From the NCBI GenBank assembly GCA_050180235.1, contig JBFXEJ010000118.1, forward strand, positions 1 through 17,516: a stretch of DNA of 17,516 nt, in the 5' to 3' direction. Source of the DNA: JAABRU01 sp050180235 (GTDB taxonomy: Bacteria; Desulfobacterota; Desulfobacteria; Desulfobacterales; Desulfococcaceae). The notes under the pieces were generated by a model, which worked only from the letters and a program-made list of their open reading frames with translations, was not told the origin of the DNA and ran no database searches. Each line of letters begins with the position of its first letter. Within the stretch, counting starts at the first letter, position 1. Position numbers and translations under genes: made by a program. Shown piece by piece: positions 1 to 7,145 of the stretch.

Positions 1-339
1 TTCAGCATATACAAAGGCAAAAAGAACAGGCATAAATTTCCGGGTGTTCCGGAAAAAGGGGACAGCGGTTGCCGGGGAATACACAAAATCAGAAAAAATG
101 CTGAAATTCCTTATAAAAAGCCCAAAGACGGTCATCTGACCGGAGAACAGAAGGCATTTAACCGCAGTCTTTCAAAAAAACGCATAAAGGTGGAAAATGT
201 CATAAGAGAAATAAAAATATTCAAAATAATATCAGATATTTACAGAAACAGATGCAAAGGTCATAATATAAAAATGAACATTACTGCCGGAATTGTGAAT
301 ATGAAAACAGAGAAAAGACTGCTGCAGAACGCCGCATAA
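1..339 (+). CDS. transposase, DDE superfamily (IS5-like), C-terminal fragment
   Basis: The frame is open from the first base of the window and ends at TAA 337-339, giving 112 residues with no start codon in the window. It shows the C-terminal half of a DDE_Tnp_4-type transposase: DSGCRGIHK near residues 21-29 (the last catalytic Asp region, normally DSGYQGI), then IPYKKPKDGHLT, then RIKVENVIREIKIF with the presumed catalytic Glu at residue 65, then a YRNRCKGHN segment and a basic tail. The distance between the Asp and Glu motifs suits this family. The ORF looks intact to its stop, so the copy could be functional; its N-terminus is not visible. It is the only convincing plus-strand coding sequence here, and it sits against the broken glycosyltransferase gene, which it probably truncated. 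Confidence 0.8.
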   Translation, partial: FSIYKGKKNRHKFPGVPEKGDSGCRGIHKIRKNAEIPYKKPKDGHLTGEQKAFNRSLSKKRIKVENVIREIKIFKIISDIYRNRCKGHNIKMNITAGIVNMKTEKRLLQNAA

Positions 340-410
340 GTCAAAAGAAAAAAGCCGGAGAGCTTTCATACAGAATTCCGTCTGAATTTTTCAGTTTTGC
401 AGGAGGTCTA
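1..410 (+). mobile_element. right end of an IS5-like insertion sequence (left part outside window)
   Basis: The element is represented by its transposase C-terminus (1-339) plus about 70 bases of downstream sequence. I place the right end near 410 because the minus strand there reads TAGACCTCCTGCAAAACTG (392-410), which resembles an IS terminal inverted repeat, and because glycosyltransferase-like coding sequence resumes just beyond. The opposite terminus lies outside the window, so the repeat cannot be confirmed here and the exact end is inferred. Confidence 0.55.
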
Positions 411-1104
411 ATGATTTCATCCCTGCAAACAGGGAAGGCGGCTGTCTGAATGCAATGCGCATAACTGATGATCCGAACAGTCCGTAAGAACCGAAACGGT
501 TGATGTTTATCAGCGTCACAGATCAGAATAAAATCACCGTCTGTCTGCTTCATGGCATTCTGCAGATTTCCGGCATTGAAGCCGATATTGCTGTCACGCG
601 TGATGTAATTCACACCTTCCTGATCTGCAAGGGCTTTCATGGCCGGTCTTCTGCCGTCATCCAGCACATGAATGCGGATATCAGCAGGATGGGGATAGGT
701 GATTTTTTTGGCATCCCGGATACTCAGACGCACCAGTTCAGGATCTTCATTGTAAGTGGGGAAAAAATATCCACTGATATTTTTTCCGGCAGAAATTCAT
801 GCGGGGTATGAATACATTCCTCTACTGCCGGGGGCGGGGTTTGCTGATAATCCTTCACCATCCAAAGATTCAGAGTGAACAGTACCATACCGAAAAGGGC
901 CAGAGTTTCAGCCAGCGCCAGGGGAATGGCAAACCAAAGAGCCTCATAATTCAAAGAATACTGCCAGCGCCAGACAATATACCACAGACCGATGCACAGA
1001 TTAACAACCGCAAGAAACTGCCACAGCATTTCTATGGAAAGGGAATGGGGAAGAGGTTCGGGCGGTTTCCGATCTTCATATGGCAAAAAATAGAAATCAT
1101 TCAT
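411..1104 (-). pseudogene. cellulose-synthase-like glycosyltransferase (GT2), frameshifted and truncated
   Basis: The N-terminal piece starts at ATG 1104 and has two predicted membrane segments (about residues 29-46 and 55-83), as BcsA-type synthases do. It then reads EKISVDIF and runs out of frame. Adding one base at the homopolymer at 758-767 restores IFFPTYNEDPELVRLSIRD, the classic start of the GT2 domain. The second piece continues with IRIHVLDDGRRPAMK (first catalytic Asp pair), YITRDSNIGFNAGNL and FILICDAD (the DxD-type metal site). After that the similarity fades, and the frame enters the presumed IS end at about 410. Several hundred C-terminal residues, including the QxxRW region and the remaining membrane segments, are missing. 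This is a dead gene unless the frameshift is a sequencing error, and even then it would lack its C-terminus. The family call is firm; the precise polymer is unknown. Confidence 0.8.
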
Positions 1105-1200
1105 GCGCTTATCTCATATTTTCTGTTACGGATTCCCGAACGGAAAGTACGGGACATTGATAAAAGCAGGCCAGTCTTTCAGTTTTCAGTGTGAGGTATG

Positions 1201-1224
1201 AGCAGACCGGAAGTCTGTTCTGCT
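1201..1224. repeat. small hairpin of the GGA-loop family, 3' of the Uma2 gene
   Basis: CAGACC-GGA-AGTCTG, nested in AGCAGA...TCTGCT, forms a short stem-loop directly after the stop codon of the Uma2-family gene. It belongs to the set of hairpins with a central CYGGAAG seen at 5197-5243, 7184-7202, 7679-7699, 7868-7922 and about 9404. It may help end the partner-switch operon transcript, but no T-run follows on the minus strand. Confidence 0.5.
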
Positions 1225-2082
1225 TTACACCAAATCCGGATCAATCCCCATTTCCCGAAGTTTTGCGGCCATACGGGCGGATTTCCGCGCCTCTTCCTCG
1301 GCACGCTGTGTCTCTTCCTCGGCATGCCGAGCCTCTTCCTCGGCCCGCCGCGCCTCTTCCTCAGCACGCCGAGCTTCCTCTTCGGCACGTCTTTCAGCTT
1401 TGTCCGCACGCTGTGCCTCTTCCCCGGCCATGTAAATGGCCTCGTTAAAAGAGGGAACCGCACGGCCTGTTTCCGGATCAACCGCCCGGAGCAGATGCCC
1501 CTCCCGTTTCAGAAAAAGTCCCAGTTCCCTGCTGAAAAAACTGCCGTCCTTTTCCGGTGCTATGGGACTGTACATGATCCCGTCCAGACGGAATCCCTGG
1601 AAACTGCTTTCCAGATATTCCTCCAGAGGATCAAAAAGAAAATATTCCCGCACACCCAGAGATGCATACAGTCCGGTTTTGGAAATATCCCCGTCTGCTG
1701 TGGATTTTGACGTGATTTCAAATATCACGCATGGCCCGGCCTTTTCCTCCCATACCCTGAAAATCCGGCGCATGTGCTTTTCCACACCTTTGACCACCAT
1801 CACATCCGGCACTTTGAATGCCTTCGGATTTCCCTTTTCATAATACATAAGCATATCCGCAACAGTGTAAACATCAGGTCTGGTACGGAAAAAATGCTCC
1901 AAAGCCAGATACAGATGTATGATGGCGATGACATGAATCTGTGTTTCTCCCATGGGCTCTCCGTCTGATTCAGGGTAAATGACTCCGGAATCATCTGTTT
2001 CATCCATTTTTTTCAGCAGTTCTTTGTACCGGAACACCGGGAACGCCGGACTGTTTGCAGCCTGTTCACATGATAACGGCAT
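1225..2082 (-). CDS. Uma2-family (DUF820) PD-(D/E)XK nuclease-fold protein with coiled-coil tail
   Basis: This 285-residue protein starts at ATG 2082, with a strong Shine-Dalgarno GGAGGAGG four bases upstream. Residues about 20-200 are a Uma2 domain: the VPDVMVV motif (Asp93) and the FEITSKST motif (Glu122 and Lys126) supply the PD...ExK residues of the restriction-endonuclease-like fold, and REYFLFDP follows. Residues about 228-267 are repeats of a seven-residue unit, RAEEEAR, which should form a highly charged coiled coil. The family is common in cyanobacteria and in complex Deltaproteobacteria, often in many copies; its biological role is not established. The gene begins only 20 bases after the STAS gene stop, so it is probably co-transcribed with the partner-switch module, although a functional link is unproven. 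Confidence 0.85.
   Translation of the reverse strand: MPLSCEQAANSPAFPVFRYKELLKKMDETDDSGVIYPESDGEPMGETQIHVIAIIHLYLALEHFFRTRPDVYTVADMLMYYEKGNPKAFKVPDVMVVKGVEKHMRRIFRVWEEKAGPCVIFEITSKSTADGDISKTGLYASLGVREYFLFDPLEEYLESSFQGFRLDGIMYSPIAPEKDGSFFSRELGLFLKREGHLLRAVDPETGRAVPSFNEAIYMAGEEAQRADKAERRAEEEARRAEEEARRAEEEARHAEEETQRAEEEARKSARMAAKLREMGIDPDLV
1282..1400 (-). repeat. imperfect 21-bp tandem repeat inside the Uma2-family gene
   Basis: About five to six 21-base units encode the heptad RAEEEAR with small changes (RHAEEET, QRAEEEA). On the plus strand each unit carries the GCCTCTTCCTCGGC-like core. Because the unit is a multiple of three, gain or loss of copies would lengthen or shorten the coiled coil without breaking the frame. 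Confidence 0.85.
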
Positions 2083-2102
2083 ACGCCCTCCTCCAAAATG
2101 TG

Positions 2103-2471
2103 TCAGTGACTGGCAGTTGCTTTGCTTTCCGCAGAAAGAGCGGCCACTGCCTCCTCACAGTTTTCGTACTGTCTGAACACCTTGTGCATACGTGTCAGTC
2201 TGAAAATTTTTGAGACCATCTCTCCCACACCGCAGAGGACAAAACCGCCTTTGGGATGGATTAGTTTCAGTACTGAAATGATGGCTCCCATGCCGCTGCT
2301 GTCCATGAATGCCACACGGGAAAGATTCAGGACAATGCGCAACTGTCCCTCCTGTTCAATGAAATGTGCCATTTCTTCCCTGAATATCCTGCTTACAGCC
2401 GCATCCAGACGGTTTTCACGCACAGTAACCACCAGCACATCTCCCACCTGCTGTTTTTCCAACAATGCCAT
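2103..2471 (-). CDS. STAS-domain anti-sigma-factor antagonist (RsbV/SpoIIAA-like)
   Basis: This 122-residue single-domain protein carries a STAS fold. The motif VAFMDSSGMGAI around residues 53-64 contains the DSSG serines, one of which is the usual phosphorylation site. In the known systems the unphosphorylated form binds the anti-sigma kinase and releases its target, and a PP2C phosphatase reverses phosphorylation. I chose ATG 2471 over an in-frame GTG at 2477 because GAAGAGG lies five bases upstream of the ATG. The gene begins two bases after the stop of the RsbW-like gene, indicating tight translational coupling, and is the third gene of the operon. The target (sigma factor, cyclase or another protein) is not encoded in the window. 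Confidence 0.9.
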   Translation of the reverse strand: MALLEKQQVGDVLVVTVRENRLDAAVSRIFREEMAHFIEQEGQLRIVLNLSRVAFMDSSGMGAIISVLKLIHPKGGFVLCGVGEMVSKIFRLTRMHKVFRQYENCEEAVAALSAESKATASH

Positions 2472-2473
2472 TG

Positions 2474-2905
2474 TCACCTCTTCAGTATTTTGGTCATAAT
2501 CAGACAGTTTTTCTGATTTTTTTTCACATAATCCACTGTATCCATAATTTTTTTGATGATTTCAAATCCTCTTCCGCCTGCGGGAATATCCGTATTTTCC
2601 TGATTTTGGGACTGGTTGCAGGGCAGATCATACAAATCAAGGCTCATAGGGGTACCGGTATCACAGACATGAAGCATAAGCCTGTCCGGACAAAAACAGA
2701 AGGAAATTTCCACTTCCTTTCCGCTTTTCCGGTCATAGGCATGGATAATGCTGTTATTGACAGCCTCTGCCATGCAAAGCCTGATCTCGGAACATATGTC
2801 CTGCGGAATTCCTGCATAATTGCAAAGCCGCTCTGCAATTATGTCTGCCATGCGCACATCTTCCAGATCACTGCCAATCACAATTTTTATTTTTTTATCT
2901 TTCAT
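2474..2905 (-). CDS. RsbW-like serine kinase / anti-sigma factor (HATPase_c_2)
   Basis: This 143-residue protein is a GHKL-type ATPase without a histidine phosphoacceptor domain. The N box is MAEAVNNSIIHAY (Glu47, Asn50-Asn51), the G1 box CDTGTPM (Asp82) and the G2 box AGGRGFEIIKK (109-119). Such proteins phosphorylate a STAS partner and sequester a sigma factor or other target. It lies between the RR-phosphatase gene (33-base gap) and the STAS gene (2-base gap), the classic partner-switching arrangement. The start at ATG 2905 has only a weak Shine-Dalgarno. Whether it holds a sigma factor or controls another output, as HsbA/HsbD-type systems do, cannot be told here. Confidence 0.9.
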   Translation of the reverse strand: MKDKKIKIVIGSDLEDVRMADIIAERLCNYAGIPQDICSEIRLCMAEAVNNSIIHAYDRKSGKEVEISFCFCPDRLMLHVCDTGTPMSLDLYDLPCNQSQNQENTDIPAGGRGFEIIKKIMDTVDYVKKNQKNCLIMTKILKR

Positions 2906-2938
2906 ACCGTACAGTTTTATGGAATTATTGAAGGGTTA

Positions 2939-4138
2939 TCAGGTTTTGTCAATGGAAACAGCCACACAGGTGAAATCATCTTTGAATACAACCGTGCCGG
3001 AAAAACTGATTATGTCCTCCCGGACAGCGGAAATAAGCTGATCCGGAGGTTTTTGTGCATTTTTCCTGATGAAATCAGCAAGACGTTCCTCTCCATAGAG
3101 TTCTCCTTCGGGATTTTCCGCTTCCGTAAGACCGTCTGAACAGAAAAAAAACAAATCACCGGGCTCAAAGGGAACAGACACCTGCTCAAAGGGATCCGGA
3201 TCCGATATTCCCAGAGGGATGTTTATTCCTTCCAGCATACGGACATTTCCCGTACCGGAGTGAAAATGGATTGTCCTCACATGACCGCAGTCCACAAAAT
3301 CCATGCAGAATTTTTTCAGATCAAGGCGTGCATAGCAGAGAGTGACAAAGGATTCTATTTCTTTGAGATGATATATCATTTCAGAATTTGCCCAGTCAAC
3401 AATCTCAGCAGGTTCAGGATGTTTTCTGCATTCATTGGACAGCAGCAGTCCGTTTATTGCCCGCAGGAAATGGCTTTTCACAGCAGCTCCGAGCAGGGCT
3501 GCGGCCACACCCTTTCCCATTACATCACCGACCATGATGTCAAGACAGCTTTGGCTGATTTTGTAAAAATCAAAAAAATCGCCATCCACTTTCCGGGATG
3601 GAACAGAGAGATGCGATATCCGGAGTCCGGAAATATCCCGCGGGGGAATGCCCATCAGCAGGGTTTGCTGAATCTTTGAGGAGATGGACAGTTCTGTTTC
3701 ACGCGCCCTGGCCAGTTCGTTTTCCATCTGCCGGAAACGGCGGCTCCGTGTCCAGTTTTTTACATTTTTTTCAACCAGGGCAACGAGTTCCACAGGTTTC
3801 ACCGGCTTGATCAGGTAATCGGATGCGCCGTATTTCATGGCTTCCACAGCGTCTGAAACATTATCGCTGGCTGTGATCATAATCACAGAAACATGCTCAA
3901 AACGCTGACGGATGCCGCGCAGGCAGGTAATCCCGTCCATGACAGGCATATGCAGATCCATCAGTACCACAGCGGTTTTTTCAGACATGGCTTCCAGAGC
4001 ATCTTTGCCGTTTGTCACTGCAGCGGTTTCAAAACCGGCTTTTTTCAGATGATATTTGAATATGGAATGCATGACCATATCATCATCTGCGATAAGAATC
4101 AGGGGAGAATCATCGGTATTGTTTATGCACTCATTCAT
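2939..4138 (-). CDS. response regulator with PP2C/SpoIIE-type phosphatase output (RsbU-like)
   Basis: The protein has 399 residues from ATG 4138; a TTG at 4168 in the same frame is possible but has no better ribosome-binding site. Residues about 12-127 form a CheY-like receiver: acidic cluster ADDD (17-20), phosphoacceptor Asp61 in VVLMDLHMP, Thr89 in MITAS, and Lys111 in YLIKP. A short coiled coil (about 130-160) leads into a PP2C-type phosphatase (about 160-399) with VDGDFFDF (Asp185 and Asp187), VGDVMGKG (Asp205), SDGLTEAEN and DDFTCVAV, all typical metal-binding segments. It should dephosphorylate the STAS protein encoded two genes downstream when the receiver is phosphorylated by an unseen histidine kinase. 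It is the first gene of the operon. Confidence 0.93.
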   Translation of the reverse strand: MNECINNTDDSPLILIADDDMVMHSIFKYHLKKAGFETAAVTNGKDALEAMSEKTAVVLMDLHMPVMDGITCLRGIRQRFEHVSVIMITASDNVSDAVEAMKYGASDYLIKPVKPVELVALVEKNVKNWTRSRRFRQMENELARARETELSISSKIQQTLLMGIPPRDISGLRISHLSVPSRKVDGDFFDFYKISQSCLDIMVGDVMGKGVAAALLGAAVKSHFLRAINGLLLSNECRKHPEPAEIVDWANSEMIYHLKEIESFVTLCYARLDLKKFCMDFVDCGHVRTIHFHSGTGNVRMLEGINIPLGISDPDPFEQVSVPFEPGDLFFFCSDGLTEAENPEGELYGEERLADFIRKNAQKPPDQLISAVREDIISFSGTVVFKDDFTCVAVSIDKT

Positions 4139-4218
4139 AATACTTTGATATTTGTCCCTTTGCCTCAAAACCGGAGTGCAAAAATCTGCTTTCGCATCCC
4201 GCTTTCATAATTGTGTTT

Positions 4219-4254
4219 ATTTTCCTTCCTGCGCTGAGACAGGAGAAGGAAAAT
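4219..4254. terminator. inverted repeat between the AbiEii pair and the partner-switch operon
   Basis: ATTTTCCTTCCTG and CAGGAGAAGGAAAAT pair around the eight-base loop CGCTGAGA with a small bulge. The stem begins at the stop codon of the nucleotidyltransferase gene. No long T-run follows on the minus strand, so it is at best a weak or bidirectional terminator, or an mRNA 3'-end stabiliser. Confidence 0.45.
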
Positions 4255-4955
4255 CAGACTTCCTGAGCATTCACATCTTTTTCCGCCAGTTGTTTCACAA
4301 AAGATCGAAAGAAGGATTCCATGTCTTTCCTGTCAAATTCCTTTTTCAGATACAGTTCTTCAAATCCTTCCGGAATCTGGAGAAGTCTGCATTTGACGAT
4401 ATGCCGCAGCCCGTGAATTTGACATTTTTTCTCAGCAAAATCAAGAATCAGTTCCAAAAAACCGGGTCTGTTTCTGCATACCGCATATATATCAGCATAA
4501 TCTTTTATATCTGTTCTGTCTACCAGCGCGCATAATTTGTTTACCGCAAGGTCTGCAAAACTGTCAATGGGAATATTGTCAGGCAGTTCAAAGGGAAAAA
4601 TGTTTTTCAGCGGATAGTGGGTGAATTCCGTTTTTATCCGGCTTCCGTCCGTGACATGTATGGTGTATATTCTTCTGTCATATGCCTTTTGCATTTCTGT
4701 TTTATCAGCAAAATCAAGATGATTCAGAAAATATTCAATCAGATGGGACGGTACGGTTTCGTAAGAAAAAAAATCAAGATCAGATGACAGACGGTGTTCA
4801 GTATAAAATGCACTCAGAGCGGTGCCGCCTGAAAGTCTGAACACATTTTTCAGATCCGAACCGGCAAAAGCCCGCAGAAATTCTTTTTGCCAGTGTGTCA
4901 GTATCCTGTTGTCCTCAATTCCTCTCACCGGTTTTATTGCGCCATACTTCTTCAT
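4254..4955 (-). CDS. AbiEii/AbiGii-type nucleotidyltransferase (DUF1814), possible toxin
   Basis: This protein of up to 233 residues contains the nucleotidyltransferase core LSGGTALSAFY (41-51) followed by SSDLDFFS (57-64), whose two Asp residues are the predicted metal ligands, and a later KDYADIYAV segment. This is the layout of AbiEii-like proteins, which act as toxins in phage-defence toxin-antitoxin pairs and, in studied relatives, transfer nucleotides to tRNA. Many DUF1814 members have no tested role. ATG 4955 lies inside the upstream gene, giving a 41-base overlap; an in-frame GTG at 4928 would shorten the overlap and start closer to the conserved ILTHWQKEFLRAF block. The true start is therefore unsure, but either way the two genes are translationally coupled. 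Confidence 0.85.
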   Translation of the reverse strand: MKKYGAIKPVRGIEDNRILTHWQKEFLRAFAGSDLKNVFRLSGGTALSAFYTEHRLSSDLDFFSYETVPSHLIEYFLNHLDFADKTEMQKAYDRRIYTIHVTDGSRIKTEFTHYPLKNIFPFELPDNIPIDSFADLAVNKLCALVDRTDIKDYADIYAVCRNRPGFLELILDFAEKKCQIHGLRHIVKCRLLQIPEGFEELYLKKEFDRKDMESFFRSFVKQLAEKDVNAQEV

Positions 4956-5172
4956 ATAGTTCTATCAGCCTGTATCTGCCTTTTTCAATTTTCAGAAGAT
5001 CCCTGTATGCAAACAGAAAACGCACTGTTTTTCTGTCCGTGCCGTAAGTCGGAAAAAAATCCGCGATTCTCTGGAGCCTCCAGAGAATATCTTTGGGAGC
5101 CTGCCGGTAATCCCAGAGAATATCTGCGGGAACTTCAATTTCATTCCAGTTGTCAGGAAAAATTTTGTCCAT
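4915..5172 (-). CDS. small partner protein of the AbiEii-type nucleotidyltransferase
   Basis: This 85-residue acidic and basic protein starts at ATG 5172. It contains DILWDYRQAPKDILWRLQRI and FFPTYGTDRKTV, a pattern I recall from small proteins encoded directly before DUF1814 nucleotidyltransferases. No known catalytic motif is visible. The 3' end overlaps the next gene in a different frame. By position it could be an antitoxin or a substrate adaptor; that role is inferred from gene order only. No good Shine-Dalgarno is visible upstream. Confidence 0.75.
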   Translation of the reverse strand: MDKIFPDNWNEIEVPADILWDYRQAPKDILWRLQRIADFFPTYGTDRKTVRFLFAYRDLLKIEKGRYRLIELYEEVWRNKTGERN

Positions 5173-5196
5173 ATATCAAAACGTAATCAACGCAGA

Positions 5197-5243
5197 ACAA
5201 GCTTCCAGCTTGTGCATAAGCTGCACACAAGCTGGAAGCCTGT
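5197..5243. repeat. double GGA-loop hairpin 3' of nadK
   Basis: Two small palindromes (ACAAGCT-GGA-AGCTTGT read on the minus strand at 5197-5213, and ACAAGCT-GGA-AGCCTGT on the plus strand at 5227-5243) are inverted relative to each other. The whole block can therefore fold into one long stem of about 17 bp. It lies in the 83-base gap between the end of the NAD kinase gene and the start of the AbiEii partner gene and could act as a transcript-end structure. Confidence 0.7.
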
Positions 5244-5255
5244 GCTGCTTTTTGT

Positions 5256-6110
5256 TCATATCCGCCCCCCGCTCCATCTCAGTTTGGTTTTCAGCACTTC
5301 AAAATAATGGCGTTCCGGCATGACAATCATATGAACCGGATGGGGACTTTTGCGCACAATGATTGTATCTTTCTCTGTAATTTCCATTCCGGTCTGACCG
5401 TCAAAGGTCAGCATGATGTCTGAGGATTTGCGCACCAGCCGGATTTTCACACAGGCAGAATCCGGAACAATCAGGGGCCGGTTGGTCAGTGTAAAAGGGC
5501 AGATGGGCGTCATGAGAATGGCCGGAACCGAGGGATGAATTACAGGTCCGCCCGCAGCCAGGGAATAGGCTGTTGATCCGGTTGGAGTTGCAACAATCAG
5601 TCCATCCGCGCGGTATGTTGTCAGATACTGATCATCAATCCATGTTTCAATCCTTGCCAGCCGTGCCAATGCGCCCTTGTTGATGACAATGTCATTGAGA
5701 ACCGGTTCAGATGCAATTTCCTTTCCCTCCCGCAGAACTGTCACCAGCAGACGCATACGCTCAACCGTGCTGAATTCGCTGTTGAGAATGGCATCAGCAG
5801 CGGAAAACATCACATCTTCCGTGAGTTCGGCCAGAAATCCCACTTCCCCGAATTTGACACCCAGAATCGGGGTATTATGCTCTCCGATCCACCGGGCCGC
5901 GCTGAGAAAAGTGCCGTCCCCTCCCAATACAAAAACGCAGAACAAATCATTGGGAGCAGTCGGCTGCTGTGACTCACTGCTTCTGCGGCTGGGCAAAAGA
6001 CTTTTCTTTCGGATGACGCGGATTTGTTTTGCGCTGAGCCATGATTCGAATTCATCAGCTTTTCTGCAGGCTTCCTCATCCACCTTGACAAATAATCCCA
6101 CGCTTTTCAA
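5256..6110 (-). CDS. nadK: NAD(+)/NADH kinase
   Basis: This 284-residue protein phosphorylates NAD to NADP, the main cytoplasmic source of NADP(H). Motifs in order: VLGGDGTFLSAA (GGDGT at 63-67), GVKFGEVGFLAE (84-95; the usual Asn of GxNxGxxGFL is Lys here), VLNDIVINKGAL (ND at 139-140), TYRADGLIVATPTGSTAYSLAAGG (165-188, split here as two adjoining motifs, TYRADGLIVATP and TGSTAYSLAAGG), and TLTNRPLIVPDS. Length and order match the family. The start is a TTG at 6110, supported by GGAG six bases upstream; a GTG at 6104 is the alternative. It follows the bacteriohemerythrin gene after an 18-base gap and is probably in one operon with it. Confidence 0.95.
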   Translation of the reverse strand: MKSVGLFVKVDEEACRKADEFESWLSAKQIRVIRKKSLLPSRRSSESQQPTAPNDLFCVFVLGGDGTFLSAARWIGEHNTPILGVKFGEVGFLAELTEDVMFSAADAILNSEFSTVERMRLLVTVLREGKEIASEPVLNDIVINKGALARLARIETWIDDQYLTTYRADGLIVATPTGSTAYSLAAGGPVIHPSVPAILMTPICPFTLTNRPLIVPDSACVKIRLVRKSSDIMLTFDGQTGMEITEKDTIIVRKSPHPVHMIVMPERHYFEVLKTKLRWSGGRI

Positions 6111-6128
6111 TATCCGCTCCCGCTGCTG

Positions 6129-6548
6129 TCAGAAATTGACCGCCGTCTTTTTTTTCTGCTGATAAAAATCAGCATATTTTCTGTCTGTTTTCAGAATGTG
6201 TTTCACCAGCCATGCCTTTAAGAAATTGCTGATCTGAACCGGATTGGAGACTTCCCCCCTGTGAAAGGCATTCTGCAAATCCAGGACTTTGGCAGCCATT
6301 TTTTCATGAATCTGTTTATGCCCGTCATAACCCGGATAGTCATGGAGTTTCATAAACCGCTCTTCGGTCTGAAAATGGGTCTGCGTATAAAGTATCAGGC
6401 TGCTCAGCACTTTTCCCAAAGCCTCCCGTCCCTGGCCTGCATACATGGCTTCATATAACTCATTGACCATCTGCACCAATTGACGGTGCTGGGCATCAAT
6501 TTCCTCAATGCCGATGCTGTATTTATCATTCCATCTGAAATAAATCAT
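6129..6548 (-). CDS. bacteriohemerythrin
   Basis: This 139-residue single-domain hemerythrin is a cytoplasmic di-iron oxygen-binding protein. All expected ligands are present: His21 (DAQH), His58 and Glu62 (THFQTEE), His77 and His81 (GHKQIHEK), and His117 and Asp122 (VKHILKTDRKY). In anaerobes these proteins buffer or sense oxygen and iron. It starts at ATG 6548 with only a purine-rich leader as ribosome-binding site, follows the GNAT gene by 33 bases and precedes the NAD kinase gene, so the three are likely co-transcribed. That suggests an oxygen- or redox-stress setting, though the link to NADP supply is inferred. Confidence 0.95.
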   Translation of the reverse strand: MIYFRWNDKYSIGIEEIDAQHRQLVQMVNELYEAMYAGQGREALGKVLSSLILYTQTHFQTEERFMKLHDYPGYDGHKQIHEKMAAKVLDLQNAFHRGEVSNPVQISNFLKAWLVKHILKTDRKYADFYQQKKKTAVNF

Positions 6549-6581
6549 TGTTTTTTCTTTCTCTGCTGTTTTTTTCGGGAA

Positions 6582-7070
6582 TCAGGATTCCGGGAACTGA
6601 CCATGCCCGCATTTCGGATTTTTCTTTCTTAAATAAACCAGCCCGAAATCCCCTCTTATTTTCTCATTCCTGACAGGGGAATATCCCATTTTTTCGTATA
6701 AAGAGATATTCTTACTGCTTTTGCTGCCAGTGAACAGTTCAAAAAAATCTGAATCCTTAAACTGATTTTCAATGGCTGACATCAGCGATTTTCCGATTCC
6801 TTTATTCTGAAATCCGGGATGCACAGTCAGTTTTCCGATAAAGCATACGCCAGCTTTTGCCACAGCCCTGACAGAACCGATAATACCGCCATCTTCATCA
6901 ACCGCTTTCAGAAATGTATGACTCTCCCATTCCTGCTGTATTTCTTCCATTGTCTGCCGCAGGGGCTGTATGGAAAAATCATTATATATTTCCGCTTCAC
7001 TTTTGTAAGCAGTTTTTTGTAAGGCCAGTATGTCAGACAAATCCTCTTTTTCTGCCTTTTCAATCTTCAC
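6582..7070 (-). CDS. GNAT-family N-acetyltransferase
   Basis: This protein of about 162 residues begins MKIEKAEKEDLSDILALQ, typical of the GNAT fold. The acetyl-CoA motif A is clear as LTVHPGFQNKGIGKSLM, followed by the LYEKMGYSP segment near the C-terminus. The substrate is unknown. I prefer the GTG start at 7070 because AAAAGG lies nine bases upstream and the N-terminus then matches the usual family beginning; a GTG at 7088 would add six residues without a ribosome-binding site. It is the first gene of a run with bacteriohemerythrin and nadK. Its upstream region is the repeat-filled gap beginning near 7089. Confidence 0.88.
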   Translation of the reverse strand: MKIEKAEKEDLSDILALQKTAYKSEAEIYNDFSIQPLRQTMEEIQQEWESHTFLKAVDEDGGIIGSVRAVAKAGVCFIGKLTVHPGFQNKGIGKSLMSAIENQFKDSDFFELFTGSKSSKNISLYEKMGYSPVRNEKIRGDFGLVYLRKKNPKCGHGQFPES

Positions 7071-7145
7071 TGTTTTATTCCTTTTCACTGAGGCTGCGCA
7101 GCATACAGGCTTGGGCCTGAGATCATCCGATGATGAAGGAGACTT

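Noticed and set aside
758..767. Programmed -1 ribosomal frameshift in the glycosyltransferase
   Set aside because: The zero-frame codons ATT TTT TCC do not form a canonical X XXY YYZ slippery site, and the gene is truncated downstream anyway.
1179..1481. Arginine/lysine-rich minus-strand ORF (RKRLG, RKRHS repeats)
   Set aside because: It is a shifted-frame reading of the 21-bp repeats in the Uma2-family gene, so the regular pattern is inherited from those repeats.
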